A DNA stretch of 39,594 nucleotides from Pseudoalteromonas sp. G4 (GTDB lineage Bacteria > Pseudomonadota > Gammaproteobacteria > Enterobacterales > Alteromonadaceae). The number at the start of each line of letters is the position of its first letter. The stretch's first letter is position 1. The notes beneath the pieces were generated by a model. It did not search any database. It saw only the letters and a program-made list of their open reading frames with translations, and was not told the DNA's origin. This document shows positions 1 to 8,294 of this stretch, one piece after another. A program made the translations under genes and the position numbers. The DNA is taken from the NCBI RefSeq assembly GCF_028875915.1, contig NZ_JAPEHW010000036.1:1-39594 (forward strand). The letters run 5' to 3'.

Positions 1-961
1 ATTCACCCATGCCGATGCCTTTATGCTTGATAAACAGCTTACGAAAAGCTGCATCATCTTGATAACCCAAACTAAGTGCTATTTGCTGCGCCGTTTTATT
101 TGTTGTTTTTAATAAACCACAGGCGCGCTCTATGCGGGCTATTTGCACATATTGCATTGGCGCAACGCCCAATAACTTTTTAAATCTACGCGTTAATGTA
201 CGCTCACTAATGTTCAACTTATACGCCATGGTTGAAACATCAATGCTGGTTTCTAAATGATCACTTATCCATTGTTCCAGTTGTCGCATCTCGCTATCGT
301 TATGTTCAGGTAAATCATTCAAAGCAAAAAACGCACTTTGTTTTACTTGCTCAGTATCGATCAGTAAATAACGCGCCACAGTATCGGCTATATCTTTGCC
401 TAAGTAATGGCGCACTAAATACCAAGTTAATAGCAAAAAGCTCGATGTTGCACCACACGTAAGAAACTTGCCGTCTAGTCTTAGCATTTCACTGGTATCG
501 AGTTTACAGCCTTTAATATGACGTTGAAAAAAGCTATCTAGCCACCAGCTAGCGGTGATTTTTTTCTCTTTTAGTAAGCCGGTATGCGCTAACATCGGTA
601 CTGCTGTACACCCTGACATCACAAGTTCAGCGCTCTCAGCAAGCTTTTTAATATGCGGATGAAAAGGCGTTAAGCTTTTACACAATTGCCATAACTCTTG
701 GTCACTGCGGTACTGACTACCAGGCCAAATAACAACATCAAATTCGCTGGTTTCTTCAAGCCATACATCGGCTTTAAACACTAAACCTTGGCTCGACTCG
801 ACGTATTTTTTATCGACCCCAATTAGCTGCCAACTAAACGCATCTGCATTTGCGCCAGTACGCTTTTTATAAATGCTATTTGCGACATTGAGCACATCAA
901 TCACGCCCGTTACTGCTGTTGCCATCACGCCCTGATTAATCAATATACCTATTTTGTGCAT
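1..961 (-). CDS. GlxA-type AraC-family transcriptional regulator (3' end outside window)
   Basis: The frame is open from an ATG at 961 to the left edge (320 codons seen), so the C-terminus is cut off. The N-terminal part looks like a DJ-1/PfpI (class I glutamine amidotransferase-like) domain: it begins MHKIGILINQGVMATAV and carries a Cys at about residue 118 in the context MSGCTAVPMLA, the position of the nucleophile elbow. The last ~90 residues are a double helix-turn-helix of the AraC type, with NISERTLTRRFKKLLGVAP and then IALSLGYQDDAAFRKLFIKH. This domain order defines GlxA/FtrA-like regulators, which usually activate a neighbouring catabolic or detoxification gene. The effector is unknown, and in many family members the amidotransferase-like domain is not catalytic. 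The gene is divergent from the MAPEG gene, with 94 bp between the two starts. Confidence 0.9.
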   Translation of the reverse strand, partial: MHKIGILINQGVMATAVTGVIDVLNVANSIYKKRTGANADAFSWQLIGVDKKYVESSQGLVFKADVWLEETSEFDVVIWPGSQYRSDQELWQLCKSLTPFHPHIKKLAESAELVMSGCTAVPMLAHTGLLKEKKITASWWLDSFFQRHIKGCKLDTSEMLRLDGKFLTCGATSSFLLLTWYLVRHYLGKDIADTVARYLLIDTEQVKQSAFFALNDLPEHNDSEMRQLEQWISDHLETSIDVSTMAYKLNISERTLTRRFKKLLGVAPMQYVQIARIERACGLLKTTNKTAQQIALSLGYQDDAAFRKLFIKHKGIGMGE

Positions 962-1055
962 TGTCTTTATTTAACCTTTTTTAGTCAGTTAAGACACTTT
1001 ATAGCAAGCTTTTACCTATTAAACTAGGCTGCAAACGTTAAATAGGAGAGTTTTT

Positions 1056-1475
1056 ATGCACACCATTTGGATTTACGGACCGATCTTAGCCATTGTGCTT
1101 CACACCTTCATACTACTGATTTATGCCGCTACTAAGCGCATAAAAGCGGTTTGCAATAATCAGCTAGATTACAAAATAGTTCAAAACTTGGATTACCGTG
1201 CAATGCCAGAGGATATTTTATTAGCGGGACGCAGTTATGATAATCAGTTTCAACAGCCAATTTTGTTTATTGTGTTGTTAGCATTTATGGCACTCAATAC
1301 CATTCAAGGTATAGCATGGATTATTGCTGCATGGCTTTATGTAGCATTGCGTATTTGGCACTCGGTCGAGCACCTTAGCGCCCGCAATATAAAAAGGCGC
1401 ACCATTGCTTTTGGCTTAAGCGCTTTATTACTGCTTTTTATGTGGCTTACTTTTTTAATAAGTCGTTTATTCTAA
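1056..1475 (+). CDS. MAPEG-family integral membrane protein
   Basis: A 139-residue protein with about four hydrophobic segments (near residues 5-25, 68-85, 86-105 and 115-136). The block DNQFQQPILFIVLLAF, followed by AAWLYVALRIWHSVEH, matches the signature layout of the MAPEG superfamily (membrane-associated proteins in eicosanoid and glutathione metabolism). In bacteria most such proteins have no proven substrate; some conjugate or reduce with glutathione. The start is a clear ATG with AGGAGA about 7 bases upstream. It is a single gene, closed downstream by a hairpin near 1485-1520 that it probably shares with the convergent regulator. Family assignment is fairly sure; the reaction is not known. 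Confidence 0.8.
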   Translation: MHTIWIYGPILAIVLHTFILLIYAATKRIKAVCNNQLDYKIVQNLDYRAMPEDILLAGRSYDNQFQQPILFIVLLAFMALNTIQGIAWIIAAWLYVALRIWHSVEHLSARNIKRRTIAFGLSALLLLFMWLTFLISRLF

Positions 1476-1484
1476 CTGTTATCA

Positions 1485-1520
1485 AAAGCACTTAATGTCT
1501 TTTAAGTGCTTTCGAGTTTT
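1485..1520. terminator. Bidirectional intrinsic terminator candidate
   Basis: Arms AAAGCACTTA (1485-1494) and TAAGTGCTTT (1503-1512) pair perfectly around an 8-base loop. It lies between the ends of the convergent MAPEG and XRE genes. The stem is only moderately GC-rich and the T-tract after it is interrupted, so termination strength is uncertain. Confidence 0.55.
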
Positions 1521-1528
1521 ATATCGCG

Positions 1529-2269
1529 CTATTTAAACAACCGCCTTTCAAGTACAAAGCCCATAATGCCTATGGAAAATAACAAAACTCCCAAAATTTG
1601 TAGCCAGCCATTGATCGATCTTGTTTGAGCGAAACCAACGGTGCCAGTGTATTTATAAACTCTGCGCCCACCATCCACTTGTTGCCTGTATTGCTCACCT
1701 AAGTAATTGGAAGTAAGTTGATATTCTTTATTATACCGTCTTGCGATTTCTAGCTTTAACTTTTGATACTCTTGTTTTATTTGCTCACTCGCGTTGTCGT
1801 TATATCTGTGAGGGAAATAATCTATAGACCACCTTGTAAACATTGAGTCTGGTTCGTTGTCATAAATCACTCCCAAAGACTCATATTGATATACATGCTC
1901 ATTAAACAGTAATTTACTTTTCCCAGCATAGAAAAGCGTAACAGCAATTACCATGCAAATACTGGCTGCTAATAATAGATTACGGCGTTTTATAAATTGA
2001 TTTTGTGACTGCTGAGCCAAATATTGCTCAACATCAGGGATTTGCTTAAAGCGCTGTATGTCTTTTTGTACTAATTCGTCAGATATTAAATCAGCTAGCG
2101 ACACCTGAAACGCCGCGAGAATTTTGCGTAAGATATCATTGGATGGCAGCGATTTATCATTTTCCAATTTTGATAAATACGATTGTTCAATACCTGCTTC
2201 AGTGGCTAATTCAGGCTGACTAAGCCCCTTCTCTTGCCTTAACTGTTTTAACTTTTCACCTAATGTCAT
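1529..2269 (-). CDS. Membrane-anchored XRE-family (HTH_3) regulator
   Basis: 246 residues. Residues 4-60 are a standard Cro/C1-type helix-turn-helix (LGEKLKQLRQEKGLSQPELA, then GIEQSYLSKLENDKSLPS). After a short linker there is a hydrophobic segment at about 98-115 (LLLAASICMVIAVTLFYAG), a ~100-residue polar region rich in Tyr, Asp and Arg, and a second membrane segment at about 222-241, ending in RRLFK. This predicts cytoplasmic DNA binding with a periplasmic loop between two membrane spans. XRE proteins are usually soluble, so the architecture is less common. The ATG at 2269 has AAGGA about 8 bases upstream. It is divergent from the lipoprotein/kinase pair at 2468, so it may regulate itself or that pair; this is inference. 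Confidence 0.8.
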   Translation of the reverse strand: MTLGEKLKQLRQEKGLSQPELATEAGIEQSYLSKLENDKSLPSNDILRKILAAFQVSLADLISDELVQKDIQRFKQIPDVEQYLAQQSQNQFIKRRNLLLAASICMVIAVTLFYAGKSKLLFNEHVYQYESLGVIYDNEPDSMFTRWSIDYFPHRYNDNASEQIKQEYQKLKLEIARRYNKEYQLTSNYLGEQYRQQVDGGRRVYKYTGTVGFAQTRSINGWLQILGVLLFSIGIMGFVLERRLFK

Positions 2270-2283
2270 TGTATATTCCTTAA

Positions 2284-2338
2284 TGCGTTAAACACGTTAA
2301 TAATGCTTGTTGCTGGCCTGCTAACGTGCTTATTCTTG
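2284..2338. promoter_or_regulatory. Repeated CGTTA half-sites between divergent genes
   Basis: In the 198-bp divergent gap, TGCGTTAA (2284-2291) and CACGTTA (2293-2299) are followed by the inverted copy TAACGTG (2332-2338). Together they could form an operator for the adjacent XRE regulator. Further right, TATACT at 2432-2437 is a possible -10 element for the lipoprotein gene, but I see no convincing -35 box. Evidence is sequence pattern only. Confidence 0.3.
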
Positions 2339-2467
2339 GCTAGTCCTTGAATAATAAACAGCTGAATATTTTAGAATATTGAAGAATTTCATATTTTTAC
2401 TTGGATTTATACCACTTATAAACAAGTTTTCTATACTAAATAAAAAAGCAAAAGACGAAGGCTAAAA

Positions 2468-3427
2468 ATGGATCGGATTAACGCTATTTTAATTGGCACA
2501 TTGTGTTTACTGCTAAGTGCCTGCTCTAAACCCGCCAACCCAACCATTAAACTGGCAATAAATCCTTGGCCTGGGTACGAGTTTTTATATCTTGCAAAAG
2601 AAAAAGGGTTATATGAAAAAGAAGGATTAAATGTAGAAATTATTGAAGCGCCTTCCCTAGCAGAAGTTAAACGTTATTTCCGACAAGGCAAAGCCAATGC
2701 TATGACCAGCACTATGATTGAAGCCGTCACCCTTGCTGCAAAGCACCAAAAGCAAATTTCAATTGTACTTGTTGCAGACTACTCAAATGGGGGTGATATG
2801 ATTTTAGCAAAGCCAAATATCGCCGACTTTAGCCAAATTGCAAATAAACGCGTCGGTGTTGAGCTTGGCTCTTTAGGCACCTTCTTTTTACATCAAGCAT
2901 TAGTAAAATATAATTTGACCTTAAACGACATTGAAATGCTAAACATTGAGCAGCTCGATGCTTCTGAAGCATTTGATAAAGACCTTATTGATGCCTACGT
3001 CACTTATCCACCCTATGCCAATATTTTACAAAACGATCATGATGTAAAAATGGTTTTTAACTCGCGTAGTATTCCCGAAACAATTTTAGATGTGGTTACA
3101 GTATCGAGTGAATTATTAGAGCAAGACCCAACTTGGATAAACCGCTTTCATCGAGTGTGGCAAGCAGCATTAGATTACGCCGAAAAGCACCCTCTTGAAG
3201 CGAACAGCATTATGGCAAAACGTGAAGGCATTAATGAGGATGAATTTGCGGCAGCACTCACAGACTTAAAAATATTAGCGGCTGCCGAGCAAAAAACGTT
3301 ATTATCGGAACAGGGATTAAAACACAATATGCAGCAAGTGTGTGATGTTCTTAATGACACAAACAGCATTGAATTTGATTGCACACAGCTTCCGCAGTAT
3401 TTAAAAATAGGTACACTAAGTGACTGA
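2468..3427 (+). CDS. NMT1/THI5-like solute-binding lipoprotein
   Basis: A 319-residue protein with a lipoprotein signal (hydrophobic run, then LLLSACSKP, lipidated Cys19). The mature part is a periplasmic binding protein of the NMT1/THI5 (ThiY/SsuA/TauA-like) class: INPWPGYEFLYLAKEKGLYE is the typical opening, followed by a GSLGTFFLHQAL block and a C-terminal helical lobe. Relatives bind thiamine precursors, sulfonates, taurine or nitrate for ABC importers. No permease or ATPase lies nearby; instead the gene overlaps a hybrid histidine kinase by 8 bp. The likely role is therefore to present a solute to the kinase rather than to a transporter; that is inference. The start has GAAGG about 7 bases before the ATG. 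The ligand is unknown. Confidence 0.85.
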   Translation: MDRINAILIGTLCLLLSACSKPANPTIKLAINPWPGYEFLYLAKEKGLYEKEGLNVEIIEAPSLAEVKRYFRQGKANAMTSTMIEAVTLAAKHQKQISIVLVADYSNGGDMILAKPNIADFSQIANKRVGVELGSLGTFFLHQALVKYNLTLNDIEMLNIEQLDASEAFDKDLIDAYVTYPPYANILQNDHDVKMVFNSRSIPETILDVVTVSSELLEQDPTWINRFHRVWQAALDYAEKHPLEANSIMAKREGINEDEFAAALTDLKILAAAEQKTLLSEQGLKHNMQQVCDVLNDTNSIEFDCTQLPQYLKIGTLSD

Positions 3428-5303
3428 AGGATTAACGCTTGGTAAACGCATCACCTTATTTCTCAGCATAGTTTATATTGCTGTTTTGGCAGGGCTCGTA
3501 TTATTTAATAAACAAAATGCAACACAACTAACTAAGGCAATGCTCAAACATGAAGCTGAGTTGATTGTTGAAAGCATTGTTGTTGCTACTGCCAATCGTA
3601 TTAGTGCGGCAAATTTTAAACGTATTACCAGTGCCATAGGTGCTAATGATGCTGTAGACCACGTATTAATTGCGCGTGCAAACTCAGGTATTATTTTAGC
3701 TAGCAATCAAGGTGAACTTGTTGGTGAATCATTTACCTCTTCGCATTTTAAATTCAGTCATCTGCTTAATAACCTCAACTTCAATCAATCAGCCGATTAT
3801 TACTATTTTGATAAACAGCTTATCTACCTAACTAATTTTGAAGCTGTATCTGAAGATCGCCGCGCCGTTGAAGACATGGTGGCTATATTAGTAATTAATA
3901 CTAAGCAGCTAGGCAATTACATTTCTCTTTCTAATCAATACATCTTTTTTGCTGCACTGTTTGGTTTTTCAATCACTATGGCGCTAAGTATTTACGCCAT
4001 CCGTTCGCAAGCAATAGTGCCGATTTATCAACTGCTCAATGCAATTCGTGCGGGTATTGAGTCTCGCAAACCTAAAAAAGTTGATTTAAAACGCAGCGAC
4101 GAAATTGGCGAACTAGTAAATGCCTATAACGCCTTAATAGAAAATTTGTTAAAGAAACAAGCCGCGTTAAAAAAGCAAACCAACAAGAGCCAAGAGGCAA
4201 TGCAAGCCAAGTCGGACTTTCTTGCTGTAATGAGTCATGAAATTCGTACACCTCTCAACGGCGTTTTAGGTACTGCGACTTTGCTTGGTAAAACAAAAAT
4301 GACAGAGCAACAACAGCAACACCTCGATGTAATCACAAGCTCAGGACAACAGTTATTAGCAACGATTAACGATATTTTAGATATTTCAAAAATTGAAGCA
4401 GGCAAATTATTACTTCACCCTGTACCTTGTGAAATTAACCAAATGCTGAAAAATGTAGTGGATATGTTTAATGCCTCAGCAATGGAAAAAGACGTTAGTA
4501 TTATTGCTAATTATACCAAGCAAACCATTTACTTAGCGCTTGATGATGTACGTGTTAAGCAAGTACTGATTAACCTAATCAGTAATGCAATAAAGTTTAC
4601 CGAAAAAGGCACAGTGTCGGTGTCTGTTGATTTGAAAAGTAACGCTCCCGGCAAACATATTCTAACCATTACCATCGTCGATACAGGTATTGGTTTAAGT
4701 GAATCACAAATTGACTCTTTATTTACCAAATTCGTCCAAGCAGATGCCAGTACCACACGTAAGTATGGTGGCACAGGTTTAGGACTCGCAATTTGCAATG
4801 CTCTTGTTAGGCAAATGGACGGCTCCATAAATGTCGCCAGTAAATTAGGTCAAGGTTCTCGTTTTGTCGTGACCTTGCCCTGCGATGAAGCTGAAAAACC
4901 GATTATTAACACTGAAGCTGATTGTGAGCTCACTAGAGTCGAAAACGCTAATATTTTATTAGTTGATGATGTGCCACTAAATCAACATATTGCAAAAGCA
5001 ATGTTAGCCAGTCACACCATAACCACTGCCAACAATGGTGTTGAAGCCGTTGCCAAAGCAAAAGAAAGCACATTTGATATTATTTTGATGGATTGTTTAA
5101 TGCCCGAACTTGACGGTTTTGATGCCACTAAACAAATCCGCCAAATGGGTATTACCACACCCATCGTTGCTCTTACCGCAAGCAATCAAAGCGAAACCAA
5201 AGATAAATGCTTAGCCGCAGGGATGGATGACTTTCTATCTAAGCCATTAGTGGAAAAAGAGTTACATAACAAAGTTAACCTGTGGGCAAAACGCCACGAT
5301 TAA
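3420..5303 (+). CDS. Hybrid sensor histidine kinase (membrane sensor, HisKA, HATPase, REC)
   Basis: 627 residues with a GTG start inside the end of the lipoprotein gene, indicating translational coupling. Membrane segments lie at about 11-28 and 174-193 and enclose a ~145-residue periplasmic sensor. A HAMP-like linker and coiled coil lead to the HisKA domain with phospho-acceptor His273 (MSHEIRTPLNG). The ATPase domain has the N-box (LINLISNAIKF, near 381) and glycine-rich boxes (DTGIGL, GGTGLGLAI). A receiver domain at about 510-620 has the acidic pair in LLVDD, phospho-acceptor Asp558 (MDCLMPELDGFD) and the Lys in LSKPL. There is no HPt domain or output domain, so a separate phosphotransfer protein and regulator elsewhere are expected. 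The periplasmic region probably meets the upstream lipoprotein. Confidence 0.92.
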   Translation: MTEGLTLGKRITLFLSIVYIAVLAGLVLFNKQNATQLTKAMLKHEAELIVESIVVATANRISAANFKRITSAIGANDAVDHVLIARANSGIILASNQGELVGESFTSSHFKFSHLLNNLNFNQSADYYYFDKQLIYLTNFEAVSEDRRAVEDMVAILVINTKQLGNYISLSNQYIFFAALFGFSITMALSIYAIRSQAIVPIYQLLNAIRAGIESRKPKKVDLKRSDEIGELVNAYNALIENLLKKQAALKKQTNKSQEAMQAKSDFLAVMSHEIRTPLNGVLGTATLLGKTKMTEQQQQHLDVITSSGQQLLATINDILDISKIEAGKLLLHPVPCEINQMLKNVVDMFNASAMEKDVSIIANYTKQTIYLALDDVRVKQVLINLISNAIKFTEKGTVSVSVDLKSNAPGKHILTITIVDTGIGLSESQIDSLFTKFVQADASTTRKYGGTGLGLAICNALVRQMDGSINVASKLGQGSRFVVTLPCDEAEKPIINTEADCELTRVENANILLVDDVPLNQHIAKAMLASHTITTANNGVEAVAKAKESTFDIILMDCLMPELDGFDATKQIRQMGITTPIVALTASNQSETKDKCLAAGMDDFLSKPLVEKELHNKVNLWAKRHD

Positions 5304-5396
5304 AACCAGTTATCACCCCATATCGCCTTTAAACACTTTTAAGCTCATCGTTTTTAATTTTTGCTTAGTCTAGCCTTAACGAATTAAGGAGGCATT

Positions 5397-5660
5397 ATGC
5401 TTAAAACATATAAATTAGTGTTAGCTGGACAGCAAATACGCTTAACAAAGAATGATCAGCAGGATGCAAAGCTTTATATCAACGGACAAAAGCAAACCTT
5501 AATTAAGCAGTCATTTAAAAATCGCACTAACTACTTAGCTAAGCTAGAAAAAATGGGTGATTTTATTATCAGCCAGGTAACAACACGATTAGGCCAAGAA
5601 ATTCGCTTTTATTTAAAGTCAGCGGGTCAAAATCAGTTGCTATTTAAAGCCAACGCTTAA
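5397..5660 (+). CDS. Small hypothetical protein, 87 aa
   Basis: Not recognised. It is a basic, soluble-looking protein with no signal peptide or membrane segment, rich in Lys, Gln and Asn (KLVLAGQQIRLTKNDQQDAK near the start). A strong ribosome-binding site (AAGGAGG, about 5 bases before the ATG) makes it very likely a real gene. It is followed 21 bp later by another small gene and then a terminator, so the two probably form one short transcript, separate from the kinase 93 bp upstream. No function can be assigned. Confidence 0.7.
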   Translation: MLKTYKLVLAGQQIRLTKNDQQDAKLYINGQKQTLIKQSFKNRTNYLAKLEKMGDFIISQVTTRLGQEIRFYLKSAGQNQLLFKANA

Positions 5661-5681
5661 GAAAAAATTCAAGGAATCGAC

Positions 5682-5855
5682 ATGTTTTCTACTGTTACCC
5701 ACTACCTAATTTTAGCGGCGCTGCTTATTACTGCAATTTTCTTTTATACAGTTTCATTTCAAAGTGGTACATTTTTGGTAATTATATTAGGTGTGTTATT
5801 TGAACTAGCATTTTGGATAAAACTTGTAAGAGGCAAGAAAAAAGCAAAAACCTAG
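5682..5855 (+). CDS. Small two-span membrane protein, 57 aa
   Basis: A short frame from ATG 5682 (AAGGA about 6 bases upstream) to TAG 5855. It encodes two hydrophobic stretches (about residues 8-24 and 30-47) and a very basic tail, RGKKKAKT. The tail would sit in the cytoplasm by the positive-inside rule. It probably shares a transcript with the preceding 87-residue gene. Its last codons form the left arm of the terminator. The product is not recognised. Good ribosome-binding site and composition support a real gene, but its small size leaves some doubt. Confidence 0.6.
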   Translation: MFSTVTHYLILAALLITAIFFYTVSFQSGTFLVIILGVLFELAFWIKLVRGKKKAKT

Positions 5856-5875
5856 GGCAGTTAGGTTTTTGCTTT
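5841..5875. terminator. Strong bidirectional intrinsic terminator
   Basis: Arms AAAGCAAAAACCTA (5841-5854) and TAGGTTTTTGCTTT (5862-5875) form a 14-bp perfect stem with a 7-base loop. It lies between the small membrane-protein gene and the convergent DUF5916 gene and can serve both. The left arm overlaps the 3' end of the small gene. Confidence 0.75.
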
Positions 5876-5896
5876 ACTGTTAGCTAAAAAGTTTAG

Positions 5897-8131
5897 TTAA
5901 AAAAGGTATCGTACTTTAAAGGTTACAAATTCCTGGTCTGGCTGTTGCCAGCTGTTTTCTAAAGTTGCAAAGCGGTTTTTCGTTAAATCGCGTTCAATAA
6001 ATTCGTTACCGCCTCGGCCATAAACCAAAAACACATCAGAATACGCCCCCATTTTGTAGCGCAGTTTTAGTTGCAAATTAAAGCGTGAATCATCAAAACT
6101 GGTATCGCTATGTTGCGAAATTAAACCACCTTCAAACACACGGTAAACATCCTTACTTTTCGCTTTTAAGCTCGCCCACTGGAAAGTCGAGCTAAACTCT
6201 AAGTTATCCATTATCAAACCAGATATTTTGATGTAGTTGGCGTAATAGTCTCGATCATATTCAGTGATCATATTGTGCTGATTAGCAACCAGCCAACCAT
6301 CGCCGGTACGAAAATAATTATTAAATACAACGCGCCAATTTGGATGCGGCATTAAGGTTAAATCAATCGCGTACTGATCAGCACGGCCATTTAACCCTTC
6401 TTGATCGTTTTGATAACTTGCCGCCCAGCTGAACATGCCTGTATATGGGCTAATATACATAAAACGCGTTGTCCAATTATCATCAACATAGACCGCATCC
6501 GTGCCATAACCTAAGTTGTCGTGCCATGCACCAGCGTAATAATTAATAACGGTTTCAAATTGGCCGCCATTTTCTAAGTTTAAATTCACTAAATATTGCG
6601 GGTTATTAGTGAGTTTTAGGCCGTTATCATCAGTGTGATAATTAATACTGGCTTTTTGTAGTACACGGTTAAACCACTTATTGTCAGTGTTGATAGCATG
6701 ACTAAAGTTGATTTCACTAGCACGCCAATTATTACGTTCGCTGTAACCTAAATCGTTATTATCAAAACTATCATCAAGTCTTAAATAATTAGCTGATATT
6801 GATGTGTTTACGCTAAATTGGTACTTTGCATTAAGCGATAACCCAGTACCTTGTGTGCTTACTCCTTTATCGGTTATATCCGTGTTCATTAATGCAATTT
6901 GACCTGACCAAGTATCACTTTGATACTGACTATCCCAAGCATAACTATAGGCATCTCTATCTAACCATGGGCGCTTAGTTTTGGTCGCCAGCACACCAGT
7001 TTGCCAGTTTTGCTGCGCTGTTTGCTGGGTGTAATTAATACGCCCTGCATAAAAATCTTTTCCAGCGTTTGAATCTAAATTATCTTCCGCAACAGCAAAA
7101 CCTGCCAATTGCAAGTTTTCATCTTGGTGCACAAACCGAGCAGCCACATCAATTGGTGTAATAAGTTCACTTTGATCATCACTGCCCGCACCAATACGAC
7201 GCGTATGAATTAATTTTGTATTACGCTCAGACGGAATACTGAACACACTGATATCTTGGGTAAAGAATGGACGCTTATCAGTTCTCAGTGTTTCAACAGC
7301 CGAATAGTTAAGCACCACTTCATCACTGTCGACCTGACCAAAATCAGGGTTCACTGCCACACTTAATTTTTGGTGGTGATTCGGCTTGTACACTAAATCA
7401 AAGCCTAAGTTTGCTTCACCATCATTCGCCACCAAATTGTTTGAGTAGCTGGCATAAGGCACAAACGCCCACTGTTGGCTTTGCGGGATTTTTACCTGTA
7501 CCTTAGGCATTTCAATATAGAAGTCGCTGTTACCTGTGGTTTGTTGCTGCGAACCATAAATATAGTTTTTAGCTAAATCATACAGCTGTAGCGACACGCC
7601 TACTTGTGAATATCCATTTTCATCTTGCTTATGACGAAACGATACGGCGTGCCATGGAATAAAGGTTTCAATTGACCAAAAGTCTTCGCTTTCATAAAAC
7701 GCAGATTGCCATGCACCATCCCAATCATAGTCGGTAGCTAATTGTGGCGTGAGAACCGCATCTTGAATACCACCGCCTAAGGTCACAGCAAATAAATACG
7801 CACTACTACCATCGCCAGAAAAATCAACCACAAAGCGGTTAAAATCAGCTTGCATAAAGCCATCTTGTAGGTTGTATTGCTTTTGCCTTTGATATGCTGG
7901 CTGATAGTTCATCATGCCGATGTACATGCCTTTTTCATCGCTATAAACGCGTCCTTCCACTTTATTTTTGTGTTCAGATAACGTGGCAGGCACAACTTGA
8001 TAGAAGGTGCTGTATTGCGTGGCATTTTGCCATGCTGGCTCTGAAAGTTTGCCATCTAATATAATCGCTGATTGCTCAGCCATTGTTGCAAAACTTACAA
8101 GCGTAAAAGAGTAAATTAACGGTGTTTTCAT
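5897..8131 (-). CDS. CBM9-like / DUF5916 outer-membrane barrel protein
   Basis: 744 residues with a signal peptide (about 1-18, ending FATMA). Residues ~25-210 resemble the family-9 carbohydrate-binding-like module found in front of DUF5916: IILDGKLSEPAWQNA at the start and WSIETFIPWHAVSFR later. The remainder is DUF5916-like: NPDFGQVDSDEVVLNYSAVE and KRPFFTQDISVFSIPS, then many alternating aromatic strands ending in VKVRYLF-like residues with a C-terminal Phe, as in outer-membrane barrels. The proteins' function is not established; surface binding or uptake of a polymer is often guessed. The gene is divergent from a membrane-bound ToxR-like regulator, its probable controller. A weak GA-rich site precedes the ATG. 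Confidence 0.85.
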   Translation of the reverse strand: MKTPLIYSFTLVSFATMAEQSAIILDGKLSEPAWQNATQYSTFYQVVPATLSEHKNKVEGRVYSDEKGMYIGMMNYQPAYQRQKQYNLQDGFMQADFNRFVVDFSGDGSSAYLFAVTLGGGIQDAVLTPQLATDYDWDGAWQSAFYESEDFWSIETFIPWHAVSFRHKQDENGYSQVGVSLQLYDLAKNYIYGSQQQTTGNSDFYIEMPKVQVKIPQSQQWAFVPYASYSNNLVANDGEANLGFDLVYKPNHHQKLSVAVNPDFGQVDSDEVVLNYSAVETLRTDKRPFFTQDISVFSIPSERNTKLIHTRRIGAGSDDQSELITPIDVAARFVHQDENLQLAGFAVAEDNLDSNAGKDFYAGRINYTQQTAQQNWQTGVLATKTKRPWLDRDAYSYAWDSQYQSDTWSGQIALMNTDITDKGVSTQGTGLSLNAKYQFSVNTSISANYLRLDDSFDNNDLGYSERNNWRASEINFSHAINTDNKWFNRVLQKASINYHTDDNGLKLTNNPQYLVNLNLENGGQFETVINYYAGAWHDNLGYGTDAVYVDDNWTTRFMYISPYTGMFSWAASYQNDQEGLNGRADQYAIDLTLMPHPNWRVVFNNYFRTGDGWLVANQHNMITEYDRDYYANYIKISGLIMDNLEFSSTFQWASLKAKSKDVYRVFEGGLISQHSDTSFDDSRFNLQLKLRYKMGAYSDVFLVYGRGGNEFIERDLTKNRFATLENSWQQPDQEFVTFKVRYLF

Positions 8132-8135
8132 ATCA

Positions 8136-8169
8136 GCTCATTTGCAGTTGATTTGCATTACATATGAGC
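8136..8169. promoter_or_regulatory. Inverted repeat in divergent promoter region
   Basis: GCTCAT (8136-8141) and ATGAGC (8164-8169) are inverted copies flanking a direct repeat of TTGCA (in TTGCAGTTGAT and TTGCATTACAT). The block sits at the start of the DUF5916 gene, in the 163-bp gap to the ToxR-like regulator at 8295. It is a candidate binding site for that regulator. Only the pattern supports this. Confidence 0.3.
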
Positions 8170-8294
8170 AGAAAAAGGTGATAAAAAAGCTGATTTTTTT
8201 CTTAATAAAGCTGCTAGAAGTCTTATATTTATTGACTTTAATCTGCAAAACCGTATTTTTGTTGTTAAATCAATAAAAGGCATGTTCAACCGCT

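Noticed and set aside
232..462. 76-codon plus-strand frame
   Set aside because: It lies wholly inside the GlxA-type regulator on the other strand, which has clear domain motifs.
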